This document shows, piece by piece, positions 8,232 to 18,834 of a DNA stretch of 64,000 nucleotides. Under the pieces are notes generated by a model. It had not been told where the DNA came from. It did not search any database and worked only from the letters and a program-made list of their open reading frames with translations. The stretch spans positions 62,001 to 126,000 of the forward strand of contig JBBHKE010001244.1 in the NCBI GenBank assembly GCA_037447655.1, written 5' to 3'. The translations under genes and the position numbers were made by a program. This DNA is from Zygnema cylindricum (lineage: Eukaryota > Streptophyta > Zygnematophyceae > Zygnematales > Zygnemataceae). Within the stretch, counting starts at the first letter, position 1, and every line of letters begins with the position of its first letter.

Positions 8232-11200
8232 TCCCTCCCTCCCTCCCTCCCTCTTTTTTCTCCGTTGATTGTTGCAAAATTGCCAGAGTTTCTTTCACAC
8301 CATTTGAGGACCCCGTTTGTACCCCTGAAGGACATGTTTTTGACATTTTGTACGTTTTCTACTCTCGCTTTCATGGATACGAGTGCAAAAAAAATGCTCA
8401 TTTAAATTTCTTAAAAGTAAAACACCTAGAAACACCTAATGTCAACTCTGTGTAGGTTGTTTCTGAGATAAAAAATTTACACTAGCAGATTTTTGCATTG
8501 GAATTTTAGTATTGACTATTATGAAGCATTTTTTGTTTTTTAAATTTTGCTTATTCATTGAAAAATTTGTGGTTTTAGTTCACTTTTCAAGTTGAATAAA
8601 GGTTGCAAAAATAAATGAATTGGGCTTTTTAGGGGCAGGGAAAACCTAAAATACCCGTATAACCCCATATAAACTCTATAAACGCCTTTAAAACCCCAGG
8701 AAGCCCTAGGTATTCATATCAACATCCTTCAAAGGGCCTAAAAAAGTCCCTAAAGGGCCCAAAAAAAGCCCTAAACAAGCCCTTATTAGCCCTAGTGAAG
8801 CTCTTAAAAGCTCCAGACAACCCATAATAAATCTCCCGAAGCCTGATTTTTGTTAACCTAGTTTGTTCTTGTTTTTTTTCTTTATAGGAACATTGTTCCT
8901 TATATTCAAAAGTTTTCGAGAAATCCTGTTACAGGAAAACCTTTGGCTATAGGAGATCTTATCAAGCTTCAGTTTCATAAAAATTTAGATGGTAAGATTG
9001 GATCTCAAATGGGAACAACAACAAAATAAACTTGAAAAAAAAAATTGTACTCGAAAAGAACTTGTACTTGGAAAAAGGACTTATACTCGGAAAAATAATT
9101 TATACTTGAAAAAATAATTTATACTTCTGGTACTTGGTCCACCACATTTAGCGTCTAATTTGCTTTTGTTTTCTAAGTGGATTTGAACCACTCAATTCGG
9201 TTAAAAAACAACACTTGGTTGTTTTTTCCTTTTTTTTTTCTTTGACTGTTAGTTTTCGATTTTTTTGTTTTGTTGTTGTTACTTACTTCATAGTTTTTCT
9301 ACTCCTTTGATAGTTAATGTGATTCACAGTTGGAAGATTCAAACTGGAAAAAAATAAATATGATTTTAACTTCTTTTATAACCTCGAGAGTTAAAAGGTC
9401 TCAATAAAATTTACACCGGAGTTTTTTAAGTTATAATTTCTCTTCAAAGTTCAATTCATTTCTTTTTGGACTTTTGATTTGACTTATAAAATCATAGTGG
9501 GCCATCACTTATCCACATTGTCGCCTTCAGCATTTTTGAACATTTTTATTCATTTGGAATGCATTAGTAGAGGAAGTTCATTCATTTTCATTTAAAAATG
9601 AATAAACTATATTTAGTCATTTTTTCATTTTATTTAACAAGTCTCAACATTGTATTTCATTTGAGGAACATTCCTTAATTTCGATTTTTCCAGCAAACAT
9701 TTTTTCATGGAGATTGTGAAGAAGAGTGAGGGATGACCTTCTGTAGGAGAAGCAAATAAGAGAGAAGCAACCATTTTTTATTGCAAAGTTAGTGAATCGT
9801 TTATGTCCCAGTTGGGTTGATTTTTTTTGCTTTTTATACTTCACATGTGACACTTTTTATTACAATTTTTTGACTTTTTTGCATTGTGGAGCCAATATGT
9901 CTCACAGAAGATTCTGGTCTGAGTATTCTTACTAACTAGAGTAATCAAGACCAAGGCAAATTCAGTGTTGCTGCTAATGCATCAGTGTAAAAGAATTACT
10001 ACACCTCTAATCGTTGTTAGTGTTAAAGTTTTTTTGGCCACTTTAAGCATCTTTTCTCCGTGCACACTTGTCGGATTGTCAATCAGAGAGGTTAATAGGA
10101 AGGTGAAAATCTTGCCTTCCAATAGCAACCATCGGATTGACAATCCAACAAGTGTGCACGAAGAAAAAATGTTTTAAGTGGCGAAAAAAACTTTAACACT
10201 AATAACGATTAGCGGTGTAGCATTAAAGTGACATTAGTATCAACAATACTGATTTAGGGTAGGGAGACATGGCTGATTTCAGCTTACTCCCTTTAATAGT
10301 GGTATTAACACTATTTTGTGGTTTTTGACCAAAAGAAGTCACAACAGAATTAGTGTTTTTGACACTAATAGCGACGGTTTTGTAGTTTTCAATATCAGGT
10401 ATAGCAATTGGATGATAAGGGATGTGTTTTGGGCATACTATATCATAGTTTCTGTTGTTTATCTATATGGTTTTGTGTGATTGTACTATTGTATGACTGC
10501 AATAAAACGGCAACAATATTTCAGGTTTTCCGTGGAGAGGTTTTGTTAAGAATCTTAAATTACAAAAGATTCTTATTCAAAATGTAACCAAGCATACAGA
10601 AGTAGGAAGAAGGTTGGACATAACAAAAAAGACGAGTGGGATTAACAACTTTAGTAGGTTATGACAATGTATCTCACAATTTTCAACTACTTCATAAGAT
10701 TGCATGCGAGTTTTTAAAAATATGCGTCCTTTTTTTTGAAATACATTTGTATGGTGAGTGTATTTTTGGTGTGAATTTGGTTACACTTGTCAAACAAACA
10801 AATGTGAAAAGGGCGACCATGGAGTGGTTAAATAAAATTAAACACTCTTCTGAAGGAGGAAACGAAGATGGAAACAAAAATAAAAACAGGAGGGGCAAAA
10901 CGATTGTCAACCATCTGCTGTTGCAATTGTCTGTTCAGTTTCAAAATTACCGACAAGTAAAAGGCACATAAAAAGATGGTAAATGTCAATTTTTCCTCGC
11001 TGAACCCTGTTGTCTTTAAAGGGAAAAACTGATTTTTTTGGTCGGTGCAGGAGAGTATCAGTGCCCCGTTTTGCATAAGGTTTTTACAGAATTCACTCAT
11101 ATTGTGGCTATAAAGTCGACGGGGAATGTCTTCAGTTATGAGGTACGTGTCATCATCAACGAAAATCATGACATTTCATCTAGGAATATAAAGATATTCA

Positions 11201-13692
11201 TAGATATAAATATAGGTATAGATATAGGTACAGGCATAGATATAGATATAGATATAGATCTAGAAATAGATGTAGATATAGATATAGATGTAGATGTAGA
11301 TATAGATATAGATATAGACATAGATATAGATGTAGATATAGGTGTAGATATAGATATAGATATAAAGATTACGTCACTTGTGGTGGAAATATAAATGATT
11401 TGGTCTTGATTACCGGCTGATTCTTCTGTCTGTTTGAATTCAGATTTGTTATGATGTTGTTTTCATATGGGCTATAAAACTCCTCATAATCGGATATGAA
11501 CAAAGACTACTTAAACTACTCGCCAAATCTTGACTTTTGCATTCCCCCGATTGTCTCCCTCAGTGTTAGTCTCACGTGTGTGCTTTCACTTTCCATGTTT
11601 TGAACCATTTTTTAGATGAAATTCGTGCTTTAAAAGACGGGGAAGTGGAGTCATTTTATGTTTTTCGGGAACTTTTTAAACGGGAAATGGAGTCATTTTA
11701 TGTTGTTCGAGAACTTTTTAAACGGGAAATGGAGTCATTTTATGATTTTAGGGAACTTTTTAAACGGGAAATGGAGTCATTTTATGTTTTTAGGGAACTT
11801 TTTAAACGGGAAATGGAGTCATTTTATGTTGTTCGAGAACTTTTTAAACGGGAAATGGAGTCATTTTATGTTTTTAGGGAACTTTTTAAATGGGAAATAG
11901 AGTCATTTTATGTTTTTCGGGAAGTTTTTAAACGGGAAATGGTAAAAGGTTGGAGTTGATTTTTGGCCCATTTCATGGGATGTGGGCCAGGACAGGCAGT
12001 CAGGGAACTGAATTTGAAACCAAAAAATTGGAAAGATCTTCTTACGGACCAACCGTTCACTAAAGACGATATTCTTACTATTCAGGTGAAATCCTATATA
12101 CACTTTCAAACAGTCATTTATCCATTTTTTTTCTGCTTTCCTCAGAAATGCAAATTCCATTTTTTTTTCCTGCTTTTCTTGTTTTGTGGGATTGTGGGAT
12201 GTTTTCTAAATACTATGGTTCTTTCGAAAATCATAATCATTTATTTTTTCTTTAATCAAAAACTTTATAGGCCCAGGACAGTTTTATAGGCTCGGGGAAT
12301 CTCTCCCATTGGATAATTTTTCTAGTTTGCCTATTTATGACTGCCCAAGTTAAAGACCCAAGGATTAAAAAACTTAATAGCGCACACTACAGGGCAAAGA
12401 GAATCGGCAAATACATACTTTAACGATATAGTCTCACGAATCCCGCAACATCGAAAACGGACCAAAATGGTGAAGGAATGCTCTCCTTTTAGGTCAAGAT
12501 TAGGATTAAAGGCTCTATTTTTCATGGATTATGGATTTTTAGACGACCTAGGTCTAATTTTGTAGTATTGGGGTTTTTTTTTCTTATCATTCGAGCTAAT
12601 CATGTATACTTCACAATCTAAAAGCTCAATTTGAAACAGTTGATTATGTTTTTCTGAAAGGTGATGAGATTCATTTGCTGATGGCATTCTCTTTCAAATT
12701 CTAAAGGGACCAGTGAACGAGAAGCTTTATACAAATGGTCTCTTAAAGAAGTGTGACTTGTTATTTTAGTATTAGTTGACCAATATTAGTGTGGTCTACA
12801 AAAGCTTATTTTACTATTAAGCTTATTTAAAAGAAAAGGGGCGTGGATAAGTTCCCTCCATGTTAGGTTGTTTAAGTCAGGTGAAATTCAGTTATTTTGA
12901 GTACAGTTATTATTATTTTTAGTATTATTGCTATCACATTTTGTTTCTCTTATTATTATTATTATTAGTATCACATTCTGTTACTATTATTGTCAAATAC
13001 TATTATTAACATCGTTATCGTTGTTCTGATTATTACCACTATCATCATTGCTGTCATGATCATTATTAGTATTGTTGTCGTTATCTTTTTTCATTGCTTA
13101 TTAAAACCCAGTCATATCGATGTTTTGAAAATGTAAATTTGGGGATTGTAACTGCTTTTCTTTATTTTGTGTTTGAAATCTGGTCCATTAAGAAACTAAA
13201 AACTTGGAGGTTAAACATAAAGGAAAGATAGTTTCAGATGTCGTTTTAGAGCCTTTCGACTTTTTTGTCATGTTTAAAACTGATCTTGGCCTCTTTTTTT
13301 TAAAGAATCTATGTTGCTCTATCCAGAGAATTTTGAATTATGTGCGAGGAGAAATTGTGCTTTAACAAATTTTTACATGCGGCAAAACTACAAAATCTTT
13401 AATTTCATTCCTGCATATTTCGGGTATTAATTGGCCTGATTTTTTGCATTTTTTGAGTAGTTAAAGCAGTTTCACTTTTTGCTTTTTTGAAGGTGTCAAA
13501 CAAAAATCATATTTTTTTTTGTTTTAATTTTCCTTTCATGCAGGATCCCAATAAGCTTGATGCAAAAGTGTTGACCGAATTTGACCATGTAAAACACGAC
13601 ATCCATGTTGACGATGAAGGTGTAAAGCTTAACTTTTTCCTTTCTAAAAGGGTTGGAGAAAGAGTCTACAAGGGTGTAGAAGTGTCTAAAAG

Positions 13693-13742
<50 letters not shown>

Positions 13743-14746
13743 CTCTCTCTGTATATATGTACCACTTCATTCTTTGCCAACAATCTCTTTGGGCCACAAA
13801 TTCAATTTTCTGTCTACCCAATCTAATTTCTTGTCTAGACAAATACTTAAAAACCAGACTCGATTCAAAAACATTCTTGTTCCTGTGTTAATAGTATTCA
13901 CACGTAACCAATTTTTCACCGTTTTCCATTGGAAACGGTCCCACAGAACTCCGAAAGGCAAGAGAAGACCCAACCTACAATATGAATATCAGTCTCGATA
14001 CGAAGAGAATGTTGAAAGACTTAGCCGATAATAAAGGAAAAGACGAGTTACTTCTTGGAGGAGGAGGAGGAAAAGCGAGAGAGGAGAGAGCCGCCGCTTT
14101 AGCGACTCTCGAAGTTGCGAAAAGAAGGGCTGCGGAGAGAGAAGCCCAAGGATTGGGGGAGGAGAGAGAGAAGGAGAAAGCTCCGGCTATGAGTGTTGTG
14201 GATGCTGCCTCGGCCGCAGTTTCAGGAAGGAGTGCTTCGGCGGCAAAAGGGATGGAGAGAGAGAAAACACATGCCTTAGTGGCGAATCATGTCGCGGGAG
14301 AGAGACAACTGGTAGAAGGGAATACAAGACTGGTGAGGAATACAAATAAAAGTTTTTTTTTTTTTCGTTTCAGGGGAAAAGGGGATGGAGAGAGAGAGGG
14401 GAATTTCTTGTTGTAGTGGCGAAGCATGTTCGGTGTTGTTATTGAGCTATATAGTTATGATTTTTTTTTTTATCTTTTTCTCGTCGTAGGTTCGAAGCAA
14501 ATATACCTCCGGAAAAGCCTCAATGTCTTTTACTTCGACCACATTTACGCCCGTGACGACCAACGATTTCGAAATGGTTCGAATGGAAAGAAATCCCAAG
14601 AAGAAGGGTTACGCAAGAATCCACACTAATTTTGGTGACATAAATTTGGAGCTCCATTGCGACATCGCTCCGAGGACTTGTGAAAATTTTTTAACTCACG
14701 CCGAGGGAGGCTATTACAACGGAACAATTTTCCATAGAAACATACG
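7470..14746 (+). CDS. PUB49: PUB49/CYP65 (PPIL2-type) U-box cyclophilin, first eight exons only
   Basis: Eight exons splice into one open frame of 1196 nt: 7470-7597, 8287-8349, 8888-8991, 11051-11142, 11996-12085, 13544-13619, 13947-14332, 14490-14746. The protein begins MGKKQHSKDRMFITTTEWAT, the conserved start of the PPIL2/CYP65 family, nuclear spliceosome-associated proteins with a U-box (E3 ligase) and a C-terminal cyclophilin-like domain. U-box motifs seen: CCAVSFTPFEDPVCTPEG, NIVPYIQKF and EYQCPVLHKVFTEFTHIVAI. A basic/acidic linker with GGGGGKAREERAAA and SVVDAASA follows, then the cyclophilin start KKGYARIHTNFGDINLELHC up to YYNGTIFHRNIR. Exon 8 ends at a good donor (phase 2). The family is about 520-600 residues, so roughly a third, including most of the cyclophilin fold, is missing. 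The remaining exons were not seen downstream; copia sequence starts at 15031. Either a huge retrotransposon-filled intron or a truncated gene. Confidence 0.92.
7617..8095 (+). repeat. purine-rich (GGGAGA)n tract in intron 1
   Basis: About 360 bp of nearly pure A/G built from GGGAGA, GGGAGG and GAGGGAGGTA variants. Open frames read across it (Arg/Gly/Glu on plus, Ser/Pro/Leu on minus) are low-complexity artefacts. Confidence 0.8.
8193..8252 (+). repeat. (CT)n and (CCCT)n microsatellites
   Basis: A CT run of about 17 repeats is followed directly by a CCCT run. It lies just upstream of exon 2, where a pyrimidine tract is expected. Confidence 0.85.
8287..8349 (+). CDS. PUB49: PUB49-like exon 2 (U-box start)
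   Basis: Acceptor TTGCCAG; encodes VSFTPFEDPVCTPEGHVFDI, the first U-box strand and loop. The donor is GTACGT inside a TTG codon, phase 2. It restores the frame left by exon 1 (GC+A). Confidence 0.88.
8888..8991 (+). CDS. PUB49: PUB49-like exon 3 (U-box)
   Basis: Acceptor TTTATAG; encodes NIVPYIQKFSRNPVTGKPL then IGDLIKLQFHKNLD. It ends with one base of a Gly codon before GTAAGATT. The motif NPVTGKPL is the central U-box helix-loop of this family. Confidence 0.9.
9998..10221. mobile_element. foldback MITE in intron 3
   Basis: A long inverted repeat: the left arm (about 9999-10085, starting CTACACCTCTAATCG) is complementary to the right arm (about 10135-10220, ending CGATTAGCGGTGTAG). Even the spacer pairs (GGAAGG...CCTTCC), so nearly the whole 220 bp could fold into one hairpin. 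There is no coding capacity. The flanks share ATTA-like bases, but a clear target duplication is not certain. A single-arm relative sits at 5846. Confidence 0.75.
11051..11142 (+). CDS. PUB49: PUB49-like exon 4 (second RING-like half)
   Basis: Acceptor GGTGCAG; GA completes the Gly codon of exon 3. Encodes EYQCPVLHKVFTEFTHIVAI and KSTGNVFSYE, ending in phase 0 at GTACGTGTC. If intron 4 were retained, the frame would stay open through an Ile/Asp hexamer repeat to about 11391. Confidence 0.92.
11195..11375 (+). repeat. (GATATA/GATGTA)n hexamer repeat in intron 4
   Basis: About 180 bp of GATATA units interspersed with GATGTA, GGTATA and GATCTA. In the frame continuing from exon 4 it reads as Ile-Asp/Val-Asp repeats. 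Confidence 0.85.
11651..11944 (+). repeat. 42-bp minisatellite, seven units, in intron 4
   Basis: Units start at 11651, 11693, 11735, 11777, 11819, 11861 and 11903. Each is exactly 42 bp and opens TCATTTTATG; they differ mainly at the GTTTTTCGG / GTTGTTCGA / GTTTTTAGG position. In one frame every unit reads SFYVFRELFKREME-like without a stop. It ends 51 bp before exon 5. Confidence 0.92.
11996..12085 (+). CDS. PUB49: PUB49-like exon 5
   Basis: Acceptor AGGACAG, donor GTGAAATCC, exactly 30 codons, phase 0-0. Encodes AVRELNLKPKNWKDLLTDQP then FTKDDILTIQ. It starts 51 bp after a 42-bp-unit minisatellite in intron 4. Confidence 0.92.
12930..13080 (+). repeat. ATT/ATC trinucleotide-rich tract in intron 5
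   Basis: Irregular runs of TTATTATTATT, ATTGTTGTC and ATCATCATTG; a degenerate triplet repeat with no coding signal. Similar ATT-rich tracts occur near 27.55-27.83 and 50.45 kb. Confidence 0.5.
13544..13619 (+). CDS. PUB49: PUB49-like exon 6
   Basis: Acceptor TTTCATGCAG; encodes DPNKLDAKVLTEFDHVKHDI then HVDDE. The donor was placed at G|GTGTAAAG, because this joins in frame to exon 7 to give DDEELRKAREDPTYN, matching the family pattern DDEEL...DPAYN. Confidence 0.85.
13696..13752 (+). repeat. (TC)n microsatellite in intron 6
   Basis: About 22 TC repeats with one TTTTCTC interruption near the end. Confidence 0.85.
13947..14332 (+). CDS. PUB49: PUB49-like exon 7 (linker)
   Basis: Starts after TCCCACAG with AA, giving ELRKAREDPTYNMNISLDTK. 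It carries the low-complexity, charged linker (LLLGGGGGKAREERAAA, SVVDAASAAVSGRSASAAK) and ends ...NTRL at GTGAGG, phase 0. The linker is richer in Glu/Arg (GEEREKEKAP) than I expect for the family. Confidence 0.85.
14490..14746 (+). CDS. PUB49: PUB49-like exon 8 (cyclophilin start), last one found
   Basis: Acceptor GTCGTAG; encodes VRSKYTSGKASMSFTST, then the cyclophilin N-terminus GYARIHTNFGDINLELHCDI and TIFHRNIR. The FHR arginine is the first catalytic-pocket residue of cyclophilins. Donor GTAAGATG, phase 2. The next expected motif (NFMIQGGDPTGTG) was not found in any frame I read downstream. Confidence 0.9.
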
Positions 14747-15030
14747 GTAAGATGGGTACTTTTAAATTGACAAACGTGGCAAATAAATAAATAGTTGAAA
14801 GAAACGAATGGAGAATTTTCTTTCTGCTTGTGAGTGTTTTTAAGGTTTTTTGGAGTTTTGTGAGTGTAAAACGACCTTTTCGTGGATTTGGGTTTGTTCT
14901 TGTCTTCACTTTTTTTTTGGTTATTATTAGTTTCAATTATTATTTTTTTAATACTTTTGTCAATGGTTTTGTTTTGTGATGATTCTTGTATTAATTTAAG
15001 TTAATATTATTTATTTGATGAGAAGATTAT

Positions 15031-15479
15031 TGCAGGGGATGACATGGCAGCAGATAAAGTAGGAAGGAAAGTAAAAGTGGAAAAAGACAAAAGAGAGAGC
15101 AGAACAAATTACTTTGATAAAAGGTAATTGGTACAAAAGATTTAGATGGTTAAGTAGAGCAGAGAATGTCACGAAGTGACTTCTCAAAGTTTAGAGAGTG
15201 TAAGTGACCTGAAGGGTCATCTAACACATAATTCTGAAAGGGCAAGAGACAAGATCTCTAAGTAGGCGGTGGACAACTTAGGATCGGATCTGGCACTAGA
15301 TGCTAAGCTGGACGTTAAATTGAGCTAAAGGAACATAAAAGGAAAACTGTCTTAATAATGTAAACTGGAATAAAGAAGCTAACTAAATAACGTAAACTAG
15401 AATGCTAGTTTTCGTTATTAAATAAAACAAGGATAACTGAAAGAAAGGGAAAGCTTATGACAAAGGGCTAAGTCCAACA
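15031..15479 (-). mobile_element. 3' LTR of copia family 2
   Basis: On the minus strand a purine run (GCGGGGGGG, 15480-15490) is followed by TGTTGGACTTAGCCC, a classic tract-plus-LTR start. About 449 bp on, the sequence ends CCCCTGCA. The matching 5' LTR is missing, so the far end is provisional. Confidence 0.6.
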
Positions 15480-15489
15480 CCCCCCCGCT

Positions 15490-18400
15490 TTGTTAGAAGC
15501 GAAGGCCAGAGGAGTGGCGATGTTGTTCAAACTGAGGCCGAGGAAGAGCGTTGGTGAGGAAATTGGCCAGCAGTCGAGCGGTGGAACAATAAGTGAAGGT
15601 AACCTGGCCAGGGGCAATAGCATCACGAGTGAAGTGATATTGAATGTCGATATGCTTCATTCGTCGGTGATAAACCGGGTTACCTATGAGGGTAAAAGCG
15701 CCTAAGGAATTGCAAAAAATGATAGTGGCAGAGGGGCGAGGAGAGTGGAGGTTAGCGAGAAGACCGTGTAGTCACAGAGCCTCTTTGGTGGCATGAGCTG
15801 CTGCCATGTACTTCGCTTCAGTAGAGGATAGGGCAAATGTGGGTTGCTTTTTGGACGCCTAAGAGATGAGAGCGCCATTAAGGCCGAAGCAAAAACCGGT
15901 GGTGGAGCGGCGGGAGTCCAAATTGTCCCCCCAGTCAGCATTGTAGAAGCCAACTAGATCGGGGGAGGAGAAACAAGGTGAGCTTGAGGGATTTAGTACC
16001 CTGGAGGTACCGGAGAACCCTCTTTGCAGTAAGGAGATGGTCATCTGTGGGGTTAGAGACAAATTGACTGAGCTGTCCTACATCTACAGCTAAATCTGGG
16101 CAGGTGCCTGTCATAGCATACATCAGGCTGCCCACAATGGATCGATATAAATCATGAGTAGCTCTGTGAACAGGCCCACCAGAGTTTTTAATGAGTTTCA
16201 CATTGGGATCTTAAGGAGTGGATATAAGACCGCTGTCTGACATGGAAAAAAGGGTGAGAATTTCAGTGATATATTTATCCTGAGAAAGGTAGAGTGTTTT
16301 GGAAAGGCGGTCTCGATCAACAAAATTACCGAGATAGTATTCTACCTCTCCCAAATAAGTCATGGAAAAATGAAGATTAAGCATTGTTTTGACCAAGTGA
16401 ATGAGGGGAAGAGAGGGGCAGGCTAGAAAAAAGTCATCAACATAAATGACTAAGATAATAAGAGACTCATATTTACCTCGAAGGAAGAGACCAAAATTTG
16501 CATCAAGCTTGAGGAATCCTTCCTTGAGGAGAACACCTTCCAAGTGCTTATTCCAGACCCGATGGGCTTGTTTCAGACCGTAGAGAGATTTGAGGAGCCT
16601 GCAGACGAGGTGTTCTGCACCAAGCGAGATGCAGACGAGGTGTTTTGTACCAAGCGAGATGTAGCCTTCAGGTTGGCAGATAAAGATCTCCTCGTCCAAT
16701 TTGCCATAAAATAAGGCAATCTGAACATCCATATGATAGATGTTCTAGTCGCGAGCAGCAGCAAGTGAAAGAAGAATACGAATTGAGGTAAATTTTGCGA
16801 CGGGTGCGTAGTTTTCATTGAAATCCACTCCTTCTGTTTGCAAAAAATCCGTTTGCAACGAAATGAGCTTTGTAGCGATCCAGTGTGCCGTCTGCCTTTG
16901 TCTTGACACGAAAGACCCACTTTGAACCGATGACCTTTCGGCCATGAGGGAGAGAGGTGAGTTCCTAAGTCCCATTTTTCTGCAAGGAGGCAAACTTTGC
17001 ATCTACAGCAGATTTCCCATTTTTCTGCAGGGAGGCAAACTCTGCATCTGTAGCAGATTTCAAAGAAGGAGCGTCTGGACTTGGAGGCAAACTCTGCATC
17101 TGTAGCAGATTTCAAAGAAGGAGCGTCTACATTTGTAGCAGATTTCAAAGAAGGAGCGTCTGGACTTGGAGGCAAACTCAGCATCTGTAGCAGATTTCAA
17201 AGAAAGAGTGTCTGGACTTGGACTGGCCATCGCTCCAGAAAATGATTGAGGAACAAGAATGGTGGCAATATTGGCAATGTCGGCAGTTCCATGATTTTGG
17301 TGAAGTTATTTCTCGTGGATGCGTTCACTTCTGCGAATGATAAGAGGAGCTTCAGAAGAAGGAGCCGCAAGGGAGGCTGGCGGGATGACATATGGTGAAG
17401 CAAAGGGATTTATGGGGGAGAGGGAGTAAGGGTCAAAGACTGTGCGATGGATTGTTAGAAGATTGGATGATAAGAGATTTGCAGATGTTGATCTGAGTTA
17501 AGGTGAAGAAGTGAGAGATAGAGAGGCGAGGGATGGTGAGGGGTTGGAAGAAGGTAAGGAAATGACTGACAGTGATGAGGGTGAAGTTTCGGCTTGGGAA
17601 ATGGAGAGGGGAGGAGTACGGGAAGAGCCGGTTGAGGAAGTGGTGAGTTTGAGAAGGAGTGGAGTTTCGTTGAAGATGACGTCACGACTTAAGATAACTT
17701 GGCGTTCTTCTGAGAGCCAAATTCGATAAGCCTAAGATTCTGTCGCGTAACCGACTGGAACTCCGGATTTTTGCCTGACTATGCCATTTTCCAGGTGGCG
17801 TAAGGTTTTAAGCCCAAGCGTTGCAGCCAAATATTCGAAGATGAGAGAGGTTCGGTTTTATGCTTATCCAGGCTTCATAAGGGGTGACACCTGGAAGGGC
17901 GGAGTGTGACAGAGGTTTCGTAAATAATTAGCAGTCGTGACGAATTTTGCCCAAAAAATGGTGGGCAGTTTTGCAAAGTGTAGCATGGAACGTGCCATGT
18001 TGATTAAGGTACGGTTGAACCTCTCCGAAACTCCATTCTGTTGTGGGGTGTTAGGAACAGTTGCTTGGTGAATTATTCCGTGAGTGGTTAGGAAATCGGA
18101 GAATTCGGTAGAGAAGTATTCCCCGCCGTTTTCAGTTCTGAGACATTTGATGCGGCAGTCAATGGAATTTCAACCAATGATTTGTACTGTTGGAATATTT
18201 GAAAGGTTTCAGATTCTCGACGTAGGAGGAAAATATGGCTAAATCTGGTTGCATGGTCAATGAATGTAACAAAGTAGAGTGCTCCAGTGTGGCTGTGTAC
18301 TGACATCGAGCCACAAAGGTCAGAGTGGATTAGTGACAGGGACCGTTAGATTTGGATTTGCTGGACGGAAAGGATGGTCGAGTCAATTTGCCTTCGACGC

Positions 18401-18830
18401 ATCTTGAGCAAAAATCAAGATTTTTGTAGGTAAATGAGTCAAGGCCAATGACAAGGCCTTTGCTTAATAATTGGAGGCTGGAAGAGGACAGGTGACCGTA
18501 TTGAAGATGCCATTTCGCAAATGTGTGAGAAGATGAGGATGTGGCCGTGTTGGCGTATCCAACGGATTGGAAGTTTGACAGGATATAGATTGATCGTGAT
18601 TTTATGCCAAGTCCCACTTGAGACTTGTGTGGGGAAAAGAAAGCGATAGTGGTAGTAGAAAAGAAAGCTGTGGAACCTTGATTAAGTGCGGCTCCAACAG
18701 AAAACAAATTCTTTTTGAGACCGGGGACGAACAATACATGAGAGAGAGTGATTGCTGTCTTGGCGTTGGGAAAACGGTCCTTACCGAATTTGGATTTGTC
18801 TGGATAGTTTCACATTGTGGAGTTTACGTA
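15490..18830 (-). pseudogene. copia family 2 Pol, decayed and 5'-truncated
   Basis: Read from high to low coordinates: GAG-pre-integrase (FVPGLKKNLFSVGAALNQG ... QYGHLS ... CSRCVEGKLTRPSFPS, 18734-18330), integrase (YFVTFIDHATRFSHIFLLRR, 18306-18088), RT N-part (FNENYAPVAKFTSIRILLSL, 17002-16745), RT core (MDVQIALFYGKL, LLKSLYGLKQA, LVIYVDDFFLA with intact YVDD, 16732-16211) and RNase H (YRSIVGSLMYAMTGTCPDLA, 16201 downward). Frameshifts and stops separate these blocks. Gag and the 5' LTR are gone; the break at about 18830 abuts an oppositely oriented copia fragment. The motifs differ clearly from element 1, so this is another family. Confidence 0.85.
16980..17220 (-). repeat. tandem duplication inside the copia family 2 linker
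   Basis: Three to four imperfect copies of a segment containing GCAGATTTCAAAGAAGGAGCG and GGAGGCAAACTCTGCATCTG lie between the integrase and RT regions. A second, smaller duplication (about 30 bp, the LGTKHLVCIS/LGAEHLVC part) lies within RT near 16620-16670. Confidence 0.7.
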
Positions 18831-18834
18831 AAAG

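Noticed and set aside
8640-8840. CCCTAAA-like repeats in intron 2 as an interstitial telomere
   Set aside because: The motif spacing and sequence are too irregular; it looks like a degenerate GCCCTAAA/AAAGGGCC-rich stretch.
11651-11944. Possible CRISPR-like array
   Set aside because: The units are contiguous 42-bp copies without unique spacers, in a plant intron; it is a minisatellite.
13982-14416. Independent 144-residue gene starting MNISLDTKRM
   Set aside because: It is exon 7 of the PUB49-like gene reading on into its intron; the splice sites and family pattern explain it better.
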